This document shows positions 17,012 through 26,702 of a stretch of 64,000 bases of DNA, one piece after another. The notes beneath the pieces were generated by a model. That model did no database searches and was not told the DNA's origin. It saw nothing but the letters and a program-made list of their open reading frames with translations. A program made the position numbers and the translations under genes. Positions within the stretch are counted from its first letter, which is position 1, and the number at the start of each line of letters is the position of its first letter. The DNA is from UBA6059 sp040222235 (lineage in GTDB: Bacteria > Bacteroidota > Bacteroidia > Cytophagales > Cyclobacteriaceae): the NCBI GenBank assembly GCA_040222235.1, contig JAVKDO010000037.1, positions 1 to 64,000 on the forward strand, written 5' to 3'.

Positions 17012-17784
17012 TGCCCTTCTACTACCGCGAAATACCCGATCCTGACCATCCCGGCTGCATCAAGCGGGCGTACTTCGCTGACGATGTGGTCGACCAGGAA
17101 GACCTTATCTATAAGATGCCCGGCGGCATTGAGCATTATGATAAATACAAGGAGCTCCTGGATGTGATCGGGCGGGGCATGAAGGATACCTTCCTGGATA
17201 ATGTTTCCATCAAGTCCAAGGGTCATACGCTCAAGCCGGAGCTGGAAGACACCCCTTATCAGGACCCGGAGCTGGCACGTATTGATCGCGACAGCAAGCC
17301 CCTCGATATAAAGGTGGTACCCGATGACCCCAAAGCATACGACCAGCAGGTGCACATTAAAGTAGAAGGTGCCTATCAGCCAGAGCCATGTGTGTTTGAG
17401 CGGATGGTCGATTACAGCTTGCTGCCTACGATCACCAGCCTGGATCAAAAAGGTCTTGATGAGTATAAGCAACGAGAGGCGGCCTTGCCCCACCTGACCA
17501 TTATCAGCCGGGGCATGAAGATAAAGATCATCGGTGATCACCTCCGCATCCGACCCAATAGCGCAGGCGACCATGGGCTGTGCATGGTCGAGGAGGTTGC
17601 TTCGGACGCTCCCAAGCGATATCGGCTACTGGACTTTGTGGAGGTCAACTCTCATGGAGTCCTCTTGCTCTCCGTCCCGAAAGACCTGCCCCTGGGTAAC
17701 TATCGGCTGAGCATCGTCTCCGGCTGGTATGACGACCCGGGTATCAATCGCATGGGGGAGAGCGCCCCGTTTGCGCTGGTGTAG
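17011..17784 (+). CDS. DUF4469-like protein coupled to the STAND gene
   Basis: The 257-residue protein begins MPFYYREIPDPDHPGCIKRAYF, has a helical segment (LIYKMPGGIEHYDKYKELLDVIGRGM) resembling the N-terminal HU/IHF-like part of Bacteroidota DUF4469 proteins, a central part QVHIKVEGAY..PCVFE, and a C-terminal beta-rich half (LTIISRGMKIKIIGDHLRIRP ... GNYRLSIVSGWYDDPG) resembling an Ig-like DUF4469 domain. The family assignment is from memory and uncertain. If the N-terminal part is HU-like the protein may bind DNA. Its ATG overlaps the STAND stop (TAATG), so it is the second gene of a two-gene operon. Codon use is GC-richer than in the STAND gene. Confidence 0.55.
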   Translation: MPFYYREIPDPDHPGCIKRAYFADDVVDQEDLIYKMPGGIEHYDKYKELLDVIGRGMKDTFLDNVSIKSKGHTLKPELEDTPYQDPELARIDRDSKPLDIKVVPDDPKAYDQQVHIKVEGAYQPEPCVFERMVDYSLLPTITSLDQKGLDEYKQREAALPHLTIISRGMKIKIIGDHLRIRPNSAGDHGLCMVEEVASDAPKRYRLLDFVEVNSHGVLLLSVPKDLPLGNYRLSIVSGWYDDPGINRMGESAPFALV

Positions 17785-17875
17785 TCCCCCGCAGGTATTG
17801 TTAGTGGCGAGTGTGGCCAGGAGCCAGGGTTGTGGGTGATAACACCAAATTGGGTTGGGGTATTTCGTCGGAATA

Positions 17876-18553
17876 CTACTCCACCAGACTCATCCCATTC
17901 AAATCAGTTGTCAGGATGTCCGTCATGTAGTCTAGAAAAGGACGCATCTCGCGAAACCCATCACTTACTGTCTTTGCGAAATCCGGGGAAAACACTTGTG
18001 CCTGAGTAAAGTCGCGACGAAGGATAAACTGCTTATACCTTAGCAGGTCTATGGCTGGATCTTCTTTGTCAAACCCCTTGGGAGAAGTCTTGAGTTGCTC
18101 TCCATCGATAGCACCGAAGGCCTTTTTAAAATGGTCAGCATTGATCACTTCTCTTAGTGGATCAGGATCTTGACTGATCTGCTTACGGATGTGGAGTAAG
18201 TCATCCTTATTGGGTCCCCAGAAGCCACCTGCGATCATCGATCGGCCAGGGGAGAGGCTGAAAAAATAGCCACCTCGCAAGGCATGTGTTGCCCGAGTCA
18301 TATTTGCACTCCAGTTGCTCTTGTAGGGTGTTTTATCTTTTGAAAACCTCACATCTCGATAGATGCGATAGACCCGACATCTATGCTCATCAATATGGTC
18401 ATGCTCCTGCATATGTCCTATGACCTCTTCAAGGAAACTCTTCATTTCCTGATGATGCTGTTGATATTCATCTTTATGCGCATTAAACCAGTCTCTGTTA
18501 TTGTTCTTTCTAAGCTTGGTTAAGAAGTCGAAACTGGCTTTGCTAAGTGGCAT
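17876..18553 (-). CDS. DUF2461 (TIGR02453) family protein
   Basis: The sequence has the family landmarks FLTKLRKNNNRDWFNAHKDEY, RVYRIYRDVRFSKDKTPYKSN, RGGYFFSLSPG and GGFWGPNKDDLLHIRKQI. At 225 residues it is full length. The function is unknown; members are common as single genes in Bacteroidota. Its last ~33 codons are duplicated in decayed form at 13599-13708 on the other side of the STAND island, suggesting this gene's 3' end is an insertion boundary. Confidence 0.9.
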   Translation of the reverse strand: MPLSKASFDFLTKLRKNNNRDWFNAHKDEYQQHHQEMKSFLEEVIGHMQEHDHIDEHRCRVYRIYRDVRFSKDKTPYKSNWSANMTRATHALRGGYFFSLSPGRSMIAGGFWGPNKDDLLHIRKQISQDPDPLREVINADHFKKAFGAIDGEQLKTSPKGFDKEDPAIDLLRYKQFILRRDFTQAQVFSPDFAKTVSDGFREMRPFLDYMTDILTTDLNGMSLVE

Positions 18554-18809
18554 ACGAATGAGGTTAAGTGATTACTTTGGTTTTAACCACAGAATGGTTG
18601 ATTGGGTTCTGGGAAAATCTTAATAAGGTCAATTAACGATTGTCATTGGTTGGCCTGCGTAGACCGTAGACCGGTGTTAGGTAAGACCTGTCACCTTAAA
18701 GTTCTTTCAGGGTCTACTCATGATACTGCAGAGGAATGCTGAAATGAAGCAGACGAAATCTTCAGAATGACTTCTTTAAAAGGCCATCTTCACAAAACTG
18801 GAACTTAAT

Positions 18810-20696
18810 CTAATAAGCCCTTACCGCCACTCCGCTCATGAAATTAGCAAAAGCCTTGTTCACCACCCGGTTGCCACCAGCAGTAGGGTAGTCTCCCGTG
18901 AAGTACCAATCGCCTAGATGGTTAGGACAAGATTTGTGAAGATTATCTACGGTCTGATAGACCACTTCCAGCTCAGCCTGCATATGCTTAGGCTTGACTA
19001 TCTCTCCAATCTTCTGAGACACCTCACCGTAGCTAAACGGCGCGTAGAGTTCTTTCACATGATTAGGCGCATGTTTGTCGGCGGCACTAGCCAGACATTT
19101 TTCTAGAACGTCATCCAACAGGTTATTCATGCCATTCTCATTGAGTAATGCCAGCACAGCACGGAAGGCCACAAAGTCCTTCATACGACTCATATCGATA
19201 CCGTAGCAGTCAGGAAATCTGATCTGCGGAGCAGAGGAGACAATGACCACCTTCTTAGGCTCCAGTTTGTCGAGGAGTGTGAGGATAGACTTTTCAAGTG
19301 TAGTTCCTCGTACAATGGAGTCATCGATAATCACTAGAGTGTCTCGATGCTTTTTGACCACCTCATAAGTAGTATCATAAACGTTAGCCACAAGATCATC
19401 TCGATGCGCATCATCGGTAATAAAGGTGCGGAGCTTAGCGTCCTTGATGACAAGTTTTTCTACCCTAGGGCGGAAAGACAAGGTATCTTCAATGCTATCA
19501 GGGCTAGGCTTCTGATCTATAATGATCTCTTTGCGCTTCTGCACGAGGTAGTCCTCCATGCCGGTCATCAAGCCAAGAAAGCTAGTCTCCGCTGTGTTCG
19601 GTATGTAAGAAAAAATCGTATTCTTCAGATCGAAGTTAATGGACTTTAATACTTGGGGTACAAGGAGTTCTCCAAGCTTACGACGCTCATTGTAAATATC
19701 TGGGTCACTACTACGGGAGAAGTAGATACGCTCGAAGCTGCAGCTTTTTTTCTCAATAGGTTCTATGAATTGCTCTTCGCGATAGCTCCCATCCTTATTG
19801 ATGATCAGCGCATGACCAGGCTTGATTTCTTGGATGTCTGCGTAGTTGCAGTCAAAGGCCGTCTTAATCGCCGGCTTCTCCGAAGCAACTACCACCACTT
19901 CATCATCAGCATAGTAGTATGCTGGCCTTATGCCCGCAGGATCACGTGCGACGAAAGAGGCACCATGGCCTATAAGCCCGGCCATTGCATAGCCTCCATC
20001 AAAATCACGACATGAACGCTCTAGTACCATCTTAAGATCCAGCTCATCTTCTATGATCGAAGTGATCTCGTCATTGGCATACTTGTCTTTGTATTTATCA
20101 AAGATGGCCTGATTTCCCTCATCGAGGAAGTGACCAATCTTTTCCATTACTGTCACCGTATCTACGACCTCTTTGGGGTGCTGACCGATCTCGATGAGTT
20201 TGTCAAAAAGCTCATCTACGTTTGTCATATTGAAGTTACCCGCGATGACCAGATTGCGACTCCTCCAGTTATTTTGTCTCAAAAAGGGATGACAGTTTTC
20301 AATCTTATTTCGCCCGTGCGTACCATAGCGAAGATGTCCCAACCAGAGCTCACCAGTGAAGCCATAGTTGCGTTTCATCCAATGGGGGTCAAGGTATTTA
20401 TCATTTCCTTCACGCTGCGCCTTCTTCATTTTCTTGGCAATCTTGTTGAAGATTGCCTCGATCGGCTGCTGCTCTACGGTTCGATACCGGCTGATATAGC
20501 GATAGCCAGGCTCCATATCGAGCTTGATATTGGCGATACCCACACCATCTTGCCCACGATTGTGCTGCTTCTGCATGAGCAAATACATCTTGCTAATGGC
20601 ATAAGTGGGCGTATTGTACTTGTCAATGTAATATTGGAGGGGTTTCCTTAGACGGACAAGTGCGATACCACACTCATGCTTGATAGAGTCACTCAT
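18810..20696 (-). CDS. purF: Amidophosphoribosyltransferase (long form)
   Basis: The N-terminal class II glutamine amidotransferase domain carries the nucleophile Cys (HECGIALVRL; Cys9 with initiator Met), MQKQHNRGQDGVGIA and LGHLRYGTHG. The C-terminal phosphoribosyltransferase domain has the PRPP loop VIIDDSIVRGTT. The enzyme makes 5-phosphoribosylamine from PRPP and glutamine, the first step of purine synthesis. At 628 residues it is longer than the ~500-residue E. coli type, with inserts in both domains, as in a second PurF form I associate with Bacteroidota. Cys at position 9 rather than 2 means either no propeptide removal or a short one. It starts 11 bp after nuoN and is probably on the same transcript. 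Confidence 0.9.
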   Translation of the reverse strand: MSDSIKHECGIALVRLRKPLQYYIDKYNTPTYAISKMYLLMQKQHNRGQDGVGIANIKLDMEPGYRYISRYRTVEQQPIEAIFNKIAKKMKKAQREGNDKYLDPHWMKRNYGFTGELWLGHLRYGTHGRNKIENCHPFLRQNNWRSRNLVIAGNFNMTNVDELFDKLIEIGQHPKEVVDTVTVMEKIGHFLDEGNQAIFDKYKDKYANDEITSIIEDELDLKMVLERSCRDFDGGYAMAGLIGHGASFVARDPAGIRPAYYYADDEVVVVASEKPAIKTAFDCNYADIQEIKPGHALIINKDGSYREEQFIEPIEKKSCSFERIYFSRSSDPDIYNERRKLGELLVPQVLKSINFDLKNTIFSYIPNTAETSFLGLMTGMEDYLVQKRKEIIIDQKPSPDSIEDTLSFRPRVEKLVIKDAKLRTFITDDAHRDDLVANVYDTTYEVVKKHRDTLVIIDDSIVRGTTLEKSILTLLDKLEPKKVVIVSSAPQIRFPDCYGIDMSRMKDFVAFRAVLALLNENGMNNLLDDVLEKCLASAADKHAPNHVKELYAPFSYGEVSQKIGEIVKPKHMQAELEVVYQTVDNLHKSCPNHLGDWYFTGDYPTAGGNRVVNKAFANFMSGVAVRAY

Positions 20697-20707
20697 CAGC
20701 TATGCAA

Positions 20708-22174
20708 TTAAGGCGCGAAGATATGAAGTTGTATAAAGTTCAACAAAAAGTCTGATTTAATAAAGAGCCAAAACAGCGGCAAGGCTAAAAAGGTTGCTAG
20801 CCATTTCGAAGTTTTCGACAAATCGCCGTTTGACGTACCCGAATGATCCTCAGCGGACGTTTTGAAGGTCATCTGGTAGGGAAGTTTTAAATAAAAAAAT
20901 AAACTCACTACAGTGCTGAGTATCGCTACCGCAAATAGGACTTGAAAGACGGGCTGATCTAATCCAGACCACAACGAGCTGAATAAGAGCAGCTTTCCTG
21001 TAAATCCGGCCGTTGGGGGTAGTCCAGTCAATGAGATCATCGCGATGACGACAAGTATAGCGGGATAGTAGTTGTTTTTGGCCCTACCGGAAAATGATTG
21101 CAACTCGACCCAGCCGTGTGCTTCCCATCCAGCGAGTAAGTAGAAGGTCAGATAGTTCATGAAAAAGTAGATAATCGCATAGAAGACCACCGCACTAATG
21201 CCCAGTTCCGTACCCGGAATAATACCAAGAAGTAGAAAGCCGGCATTGGCGATAGCAGAATAGGCCATGAGCCGCTTCACATTCTGCTGCCAGATGGCAG
21301 AAAGTACCCCAATGAGAATACTGAGCATTGCCACCAAAGCTAGGGTATACTGGATGAGCGTATTTTGCCAGAGACCGGTTGCTTGCAGCCAGTTGATGAG
21401 CAGACCGATACCCGCCAACTTAGGAACAACCGAAAATAGCGCTACCGTAGAAGTCGGCGTAGCTTGATACACATCAGGAGTCCAGATGTGCATTGGCGCG
21501 GCACCTAACTTGAAGAGCATCCCCATAAGCACCATGATCGCCATCACCACCAATATTGCATTCTCGGTAGGGAAGACCGAAAAGCCGAGCGATCCGGTGA
21601 GGCCGTAGATCAAAGAGATGCCGTACAGCATAATTGCGGTAGCGAGCGCCCCGAAGAGTAGGTATTTGATGCCAGCTTCATAGCCTAGCTTCTTTCCGTT
21701 CATTGCTACGAGTACGTAGGATGACATGGAGACCAACTCGATACCTATGACCATGACTAGGTAGTGTCTTGAGATTACCATGAGGAAGGCTCCTAAGCCT
21801 AGTGACAATAGTAGCGCTGACTTTTCCCTGCTACGCTCAGCGTGTGTCAGTTGCAGATCCATGATGGTGGTGAGCGCAATGGCTGCCAGAAAAACGAGCT
21901 GCCAAAGTCCAACCATTGGGTTGAGGGCCACACCGTCAAAGAAGAGGGTTGATGCTGGCGCGGATAGTCTTTCAAAGCAGAAATAAGCCACAATCGCACA
22001 AATAACCAGTGTGGTAATCCTGAGCAGAGTAAGGCTCACCTTCGGAAGAATGTCCAATACCAGCAATAGAACAAAGCCAAGTGAAAGTACGATCTCTGGC
22101 ACCAGTGCAGGAAGACCCTCACCAATCACTCCAATGGCATTGTTGATGGCTGGTATTTGGTCGGTCACTTGCAA
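20708..22174 (-). CDS. nuoN: NADH-quinone oxidoreductase subunit N
   Basis: A 488-residue polytopic protein of about 14 transmembrane helices with the proton-pump segment GIELVSMSSYVLVA and the conserved KLGAAPMHIWTPDVYQATPT loop, both typical of NuoN. It is one of three antiporter-like subunits of complex I and pumps protons across the inner membrane. It starts with TTG 1 bp after the nuoM stop, or GTG two codons later. It is the last nuo gene of this block and is followed by purF. Confidence 0.95.
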   Translation of the reverse strand: MQVTDQIPAINNAIGVIGEGLPALVPEIVLSLGFVLLLVLDILPKVSLTLLRITTLVICAIVAYFCFERLSAPASTLFFDGVALNPMVGLWQLVFLAAIALTTIMDLQLTHAERSREKSALLLSLGLGAFLMVISRHYLVMVIGIELVSMSSYVLVAMNGKKLGYEAGIKYLLFGALATAIMLYGISLIYGLTGSLGFSVFPTENAILVVMAIMVLMGMLFKLGAAPMHIWTPDVYQATPTSTVALFSVVPKLAGIGLLINWLQATGLWQNTLIQYTLALVAMLSILIGVLSAIWQQNVKRLMAYSAIANAGFLLLGIIPGTELGISAVVFYAIIYFFMNYLTFYLLAGWEAHGWVELQSFSGRAKNNYYPAILVVIAMISLTGLPPTAGFTGKLLLFSSLWSGLDQPVFQVLFAVAILSTVVSLFFYLKLPYQMTFKTSAEDHSGTSNGDLSKTSKWLATFLALPLFWLFIKSDFLLNFIQLHIFAP

Positions 22175-22175
22175 A

Positions 22176-23861
22176 TCACCATCCGGTTACGTTATCGAGG
22201 TACTGGCTACCATTTTCCCACACAGTCTGTACGAAGGTGGTCACAGAAGCATTGACAGGGTCAAGTACCAAATTAGGCATGATGCCAAACAGGAATATCA
22301 AGATCATCAGTGGAGCAAACATCAGCCATTCGCGCTTGCTGAGATCTGGCATGGCACCTTGACCTTTCCATGATCTTACCCAGTACTCACCAAAGTACAT
22401 GCGCTGAATCACCCACAGATAGTACGCTGCTGTGATCAAGAGTCCCGTCAGTGAGAGGATCGCCAGCCAGGTCGGGATAATCTCATCAGAGGAGAAAGCC
22501 CCGAGGAAGGCCAGCAGCTCAGCCACAAAACCTGAGAATCCGGGTAAGCCTAATGAGGCAAAGAAGATCACCACAGATACAAAGGTGAAGTACGGCATGG
22601 CACTCGCCATACCAGAGTAATTTTCGATTAATCGATCCTTCGTCCTATCATAAATGACTCCAGCGATAAGGAAGCTGGCAGCTGAGGTGAGGCCGTGGCT
22701 AAACATCATCATGATCGCTCCCAAGGCACCCTCTTCTGTGAGTGAGGCTAGTCCGAGTAGGACAAAGCCCATGTGAGAAACAGAGGAGTAGGCAATCAGT
22801 CTCTTAAGGTCTTTCTGCGCCATAGCATTGAGCCCTCCGTAGATGATGGCCAGCACACCGAGCACCGCAATCCAGTAGCCAAAATAGATACCTCCTTCGG
22901 GGAAGATGCCGTAGGCAAAGCGGAAGAATCCATATCCTCCAATCTTCAGCAAAATGCCAGCCAGCACCACAGAGATAGGTGTAGGAGCTTCCACGTGAGC
23001 ATCCGGCAACCATGTGTGCAGCGGGACGATGGGTAGCTTGACGGCAAAGCCAATAAAGATCAGCAGGAAGGCCCAATATCTAGCATGACTAGTGCCATAC
23101 CCAGCATCGCTCGCTAGCGATAAGAGTGAGCCAGGAATATAATTTTGACTATCACTCATCGCTGGGATGCTAAAAGTACGAACCAAGGCTTCATCATCGA
23201 TTTGACCTGTCTGTAGCATTTGCTGTACTTGTGAGATATCAGCTACTCCGATCCTGTCACCTGTCTCCATGGGATCGATGACGGACAAGTACAGCCCGAT
23301 AATTACTGCTAAGATGAGTAGCGAACCCACCAGCGTATACAAGAAGAATTTTATAGAAGCGTATGCCCTTCGCTTGCCTCCCCAAAGCCCAATGAGGAAG
23401 TACATGGGTAGCAGCATAAACTCAAAGAAAAGATAGAAGAGGAAGAAGTCGAGCGCTATGAAACAGCCCATGACGTTACTGCTCAGCAGTAGGTATAATG
23501 CAAAATAACCCTTTCTTTTTTCTGTGATATTCCAGGAGGAGATAGCACCAATGAACATAACGATGGCAGTCAGTAGCACCATCAGTATACTCAAGCCGTC
23601 AACTCCTACTTGGTAATCAATGGATAGCAGGCCCAGCGACCTTAAGTCCAGCGTGATCCAGTCAACCTTCTGCCAGAATTGATAGCCGCTCTGTGCGCCA
23701 TCAAACTTCACAAATAACCAGATGGCCAATGCCAACTGCAGACCGGTCGCACTAAGAGTGAGCCCTCGGAAGCTGCCCGACATTTTTTCCGGTAGGAGCA
23801 ATACCAGCACCGCAAAAGCGAGCGGCAGAAAGATCAATATCGTTAGAAGGTTACTTTCCAT
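22176..23861 (-). CDS. nuoM: NADH-quinone oxidoreductase subunit M
   Basis: An antiporter-like complex I subunit with FFLFYLFFEFMLLPMYFLIG (conserved Glu in helix 5), PIVPLHTWLPDAHVEAPTPISV and AYSSVSHMGFVLLG. The ATG at 23861 (MESNLLTILIFLPLAF) is the proper start; the open frame continues upstream into the nuoL end to 23915. The gene overlaps nuoL by 19 bp. A loop of ~35 residues after the MGTGDR-like stretch (ISQVQQML to NYIPG) is longer than in E. coli. Confidence 0.95.
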   Translation of the reverse strand: MESNLLTILIFLPLAFAVLVLLLPEKMSGSFRGLTLSATGLQLALAIWLFVKFDGAQSGYQFWQKVDWITLDLRSLGLLSIDYQVGVDGLSILMVLLTAIVMFIGAISSWNITEKRKGYFALYLLLSSNVMGCFIALDFFLFYLFFEFMLLPMYFLIGLWGGKRRAYASIKFFLYTLVGSLLILAVIIGLYLSVIDPMETGDRIGVADISQVQQMLQTGQIDDEALVRTFSIPAMSDSQNYIPGSLLSLASDAGYGTSHARYWAFLLIFIGFAVKLPIVPLHTWLPDAHVEAPTPISVVLAGILLKIGGYGFFRFAYGIFPEGGIYFGYWIAVLGVLAIIYGGLNAMAQKDLKRLIAYSSVSHMGFVLLGLASLTEEGALGAIMMMFSHGLTSAASFLIAGVIYDRTKDRLIENYSGMASAMPYFTFVSVVIFFASLGLPGFSGFVAELLAFLGAFSSDEIIPTWLAILSLTGLLITAAYYLWVIQRMYFGEYWVRSWKGQGAMPDLSKREWLMFAPLMILIFLFGIMPNLVLDPVNASVTTFVQTVWENGSQYLDNVTGW

Positions 23862-25909
23862 GCAATAAATTGAAATACCCATACCATCATGAGCAGAATG
23901 CCCACGACACCCCAAAGTAAATAGGATTGTGCGTTACCACCTTGGATTCCGCGTGTGACTTGCCCAAATCGTCCAGATAACCAAGCCGATGAGTTGACAA
24001 TGCCGTCCACAATATACCGATCGATCCAGCCAAGTAGTTGTGAAAGCACCACGCCCATTACGCCAAGAAGGTTGACTAACCCATCGATGATAGCATGATC
24101 AAATCGCGCTATGAACGAACTTAGCTTAGTAAATGGCTGTACGAAAGCGCTGTGATAGGCTCGATTGAAATACAGTTGATGATAAGAAAACTTGCCTATC
24201 GGCGAAAGCTGATCAGCGGCTGTTGGAGTCTTATCGGTGTACTTTTTATACGCTACCGCAATACCTGCTACCGCTAAGAACACTGTGACTGCAGCCATGA
24301 TTAAATGTAAACTATGAGTGTCCATTGTAGTAGTAGAACTAACTAAGGAAGCTGGAGCTTTGAGCAAATCGTTAAGCCAGGTTGCTTCTCCATCCAAGGG
24401 GTTCAAGCTATAAAAGAACCCCAGCGACAATAGCGATAATATTGCTGTAGGCCACTTCATCCAACCTTCTACCTCTATTGGCTTGACCTCACTTATTGGC
24501 AATCTTCTTTTGCCGAAGAACACCAGGAATAATTGTCTGCCCATGTAGAAAGCTGTAAGAAAGGCTGTCAGTAAAGCAATAATCGGAATAAGGTGAAATA
24601 CGGAAATACCTGCACCAGATAAGTTGGACGCCCAGGCCCATGCCTCAACGATGATGGCATCTTTGGACAAGAAGCCTGAGAAGAACGGCAGCCCTGCAAG
24701 GGATAGCATAGCGATGAGATAGCTGTAGAAGGTTACGGGCATTTGCTTTCTCAGACCACCCATGTAGCGCATATCCTGAGGGTCGATATGCTGTCCTGAT
24801 TTCTCTTCCCATTCATGCATCGAATGGATTACCGATCCCGAAGACAAGAACAGCGCAGCTTTGAAAAAAGCATGGGTGATCATATGAAAGAGCGCCGCGA
24901 ACCATGCGCCTACACCCATGGCCAGTACCATGTAGCCCAACTGCGAAATGGTCGAGAAGGCGAGCACCTTCTTGATGTCTGTTTGGGTAAGTGCTGCGAT
25001 AGCGCCAATAAGTGCTGTGATTGCTCCGATGATCGCAACCACGGTCAATGCTTCTACCGGGAAGATGAAAAAGATGCGCGCTAGAAGGAATACTCCAGCG
25101 GCCACCATGGTTGCCGCGTGGATTAATGCAGATACTGGCGTAGGGCCTTCCATTGCATCGGGTAGCCACACCTGCAGCGGAAACTGCGCGGACTTGCCTA
25201 TCACCCCACAGAAGAGTGCTAATGCAGTACCGATGAGCGCCAGGTTGGACAGTTCTGTAATACCTAGTAACCAGTATCCATTATCATATTGCGCTACCGC
25301 AAAGATGGACTGTAGTTCATCTAGATTCATAGTTCCGAGCCATCCCCATAGTAAGGCAATTCCTGCTAAGAAACCCAGATCACCAATACGATTGACAATG
25401 AAGGCCTTTTTAGCGGCCTGATTGGCAGATGCCTTTTGATACCAGAATCCGATCAATAAATAAGAAGTGAAGCCCACTAGCTCCCAAAAAAAGAATACCA
25501 TCAAAAGGCTTTGGGAAAGGACGATCCCCAACATCGAAAATGTGAAAAGACCTAGAAAGGCAAAGTAGCGATTGATGCCTGTATCATGTCGCATATAACC
25601 GACCGAATAAACATGAACGAGCAGCGAAACAAAGGTGACCAGAGCCGCGATGATGCGACTGAGCCAGTCAAATGAAAACCCAAAAGTCAGTGTGCGACCT
25701 TCACCTATAGACAACCAAGTGAAATGAATCGCTGAAGACTCAGGTGAATTAAACAATAATACAGCTGAGACAAATGAGATGATTACACCGCCTACACTGA
25801 GCCAAAGCGCTCCTTTCCTGTTTCTCAGCAATAGTGTTAAGACTGCTGAGGCCAGTGGTGCGAGTAGCAGGATGATCAGGAGGGTGCTATGATTTTGAGC
25901 AGCTTCCAT
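23843..25909 (-). CDS. nuoL: NADH-quinone oxidoreductase subunit L
   Basis: A 688-residue antiporter-like subunit with FFFWELVGFTSYLLIGFWY, SAQFPLQVWLPDAMEGPTPVSALIHAATMVAAGV and FSTISQLGYMVLAMG, the complete NuoL signature. The C-terminal part (residues ~560-688) contains the lateral helix region. It is somewhat longer than the 613-residue E. coli protein. Its ATG shares one base with the nuoK stop (TAATG), so translation is coupled. Confidence 0.95.
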   Translation of the reverse strand: MEAAQNHSTLLIILLLAPLASAVLTLLLRNRKGALWLSVGGVIISFVSAVLLFNSPESSAIHFTWLSIGEGRTLTFGFSFDWLSRIIAALVTFVSLLVHVYSVGYMRHDTGINRYFAFLGLFTFSMLGIVLSQSLLMVFFFWELVGFTSYLLIGFWYQKASANQAAKKAFIVNRIGDLGFLAGIALLWGWLGTMNLDELQSIFAVAQYDNGYWLLGITELSNLALIGTALALFCGVIGKSAQFPLQVWLPDAMEGPTPVSALIHAATMVAAGVFLLARIFFIFPVEALTVVAIIGAITALIGAIAALTQTDIKKVLAFSTISQLGYMVLAMGVGAWFAALFHMITHAFFKAALFLSSGSVIHSMHEWEEKSGQHIDPQDMRYMGGLRKQMPVTFYSYLIAMLSLAGLPFFSGFLSKDAIIVEAWAWASNLSGAGISVFHLIPIIALLTAFLTAFYMGRQLFLVFFGKRRLPISEVKPIEVEGWMKWPTAILSLLSLGFFYSLNPLDGEATWLNDLLKAPASLVSSTTTMDTHSLHLIMAAVTVFLAVAGIAVAYKKYTDKTPTAADQLSPIGKFSYHQLYFNRAYHSAFVQPFTKLSSFIARFDHAIIDGLVNLLGVMGVVLSQLLGWIDRYIVDGIVNSSAWLSGRFGQVTRGIQGGNAQSYLLWGVVGILLMMVWVFQFIAWKVTF

Positions 25910-26208
25910 TAGCCCTTGAGTTCATTAGCGTCCTTGAGATCGGAGCTTTGATAATGTCTGTAGATCTTGAAGAGGATAGCCAAGGCAACAGCGGTCTCAG
26001 CGGCCGCAATCACCATTACAAATATGGCCGCCATTTGGCCTTGAAGAGTTGGGTCATCCTGACTGAAAGCTACAAAGTTGATATTTGATGCGTTGAGCAT
26101 CAGCTCTATCCCGATCAATATGAAAATGGAATTCTTCTTGGTCAGTGCGATGAACAGACCTGAGCAGAAAACAAAAGCGGCCAATATGAGGAGCTGTTCT
26201 GTGCTCAT
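25909..26208 (-). CDS. nuoK: NADH-quinone oxidoreductase subunit K
   Basis: A 99-residue three-helix protein with GLFIALTKKNSIFILIGIELMLNASNINF, which contains the conserved Glu of the proton channel, and VIAAAETAVALAILF with the second conserved Glu. Standard NuoK length. The start overlaps the nuoJ stop by 4 bp (ATGA). Confidence 0.95.
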   Translation of the reverse strand: MSTEQLLILAAFVFCSGLFIALTKKNSIFILIGIELMLNASNINFVAFSQDDPTLQGQMAAIFVMVIAAAETAVALAILFKIYRHYQSSDLKDANELKG

Positions 26209-26702
26209 GGCTGCTCAGGTTTGGCGATGGTAGCAGCTCCAATTAAGGCCACTAGTAGGAGTATTGCCACCGCCTCAAAAACGAGTATGTTCTCAGTGAC
26301 GAGGTTGATTCCAATTTGTTCAATTGTATTTCCTGAAATGGTTGACGTACCTGAATGACTCGGTAAGTTATGGATCACGTTGACCAGCAGATAAAAGAAG
26401 GCTCCACTGATCAATGCGCCTGGGATAATACGATAGCTGGATACCTCGACTTTATAGCCTTGCACGCGCTGTGTCAAAAGAATGCCGAATATCAGCAACA
26501 CTAGTACGCCACCTACATATACTACGATTTGGCTGATGGCTACAAACTCCGCTCCATACAGGATGTAAATGGCCGCTACTGCGAGGAATGTCATCATAAG
26601 CGTAATGGCGGCATAAAACAAGTTTTTAGTCAGTACCAGTATCATGCAACCAAGGGCCAGTAGGCCTCCAAAAATCAATGAAAAGAGCTCAGCTATCTCC
26701 AT
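26205..26702 (-). CDS. nuoJ: NADH-quinone oxidoreductase subunit J
   Basis: A 165-residue membrane protein with five helices and the NuoJ core FYAAITLMMTFLAVAAIYILYGAEFVAISQIVVYVGGVLVLLIFGI (split here as FYAAITLMMTF and QIVVYVGGVLVLLIF). It overlaps the 3' end of nuoI by 14 bp and the nuoK start by 4 bp. NuoJ forms part of the ion path at the NuoH/A/J/K interface. Confidence 0.93.
   Translation of the reverse strand: MEIAELFSLIFGGLLALGCMILVLTKNLFYAAITLMMTFLAVAAIYILYGAEFVAISQIVVYVGGVLVLLIFGILLTQRVQGYKVEVSSYRIIPGALISGAFFYLLVNVIHNLPSHSGTSTISGNTIEQIGINLVTENILVFEAVAILLLVALIGAATIAKPEQP

Noticed and set aside
18554..18809. Possible REP palindrome near AGGTAAGACCTGTCACCTT
   Set aside because: Pairing is limited to four or five bases per arm, and no second copy was seen.
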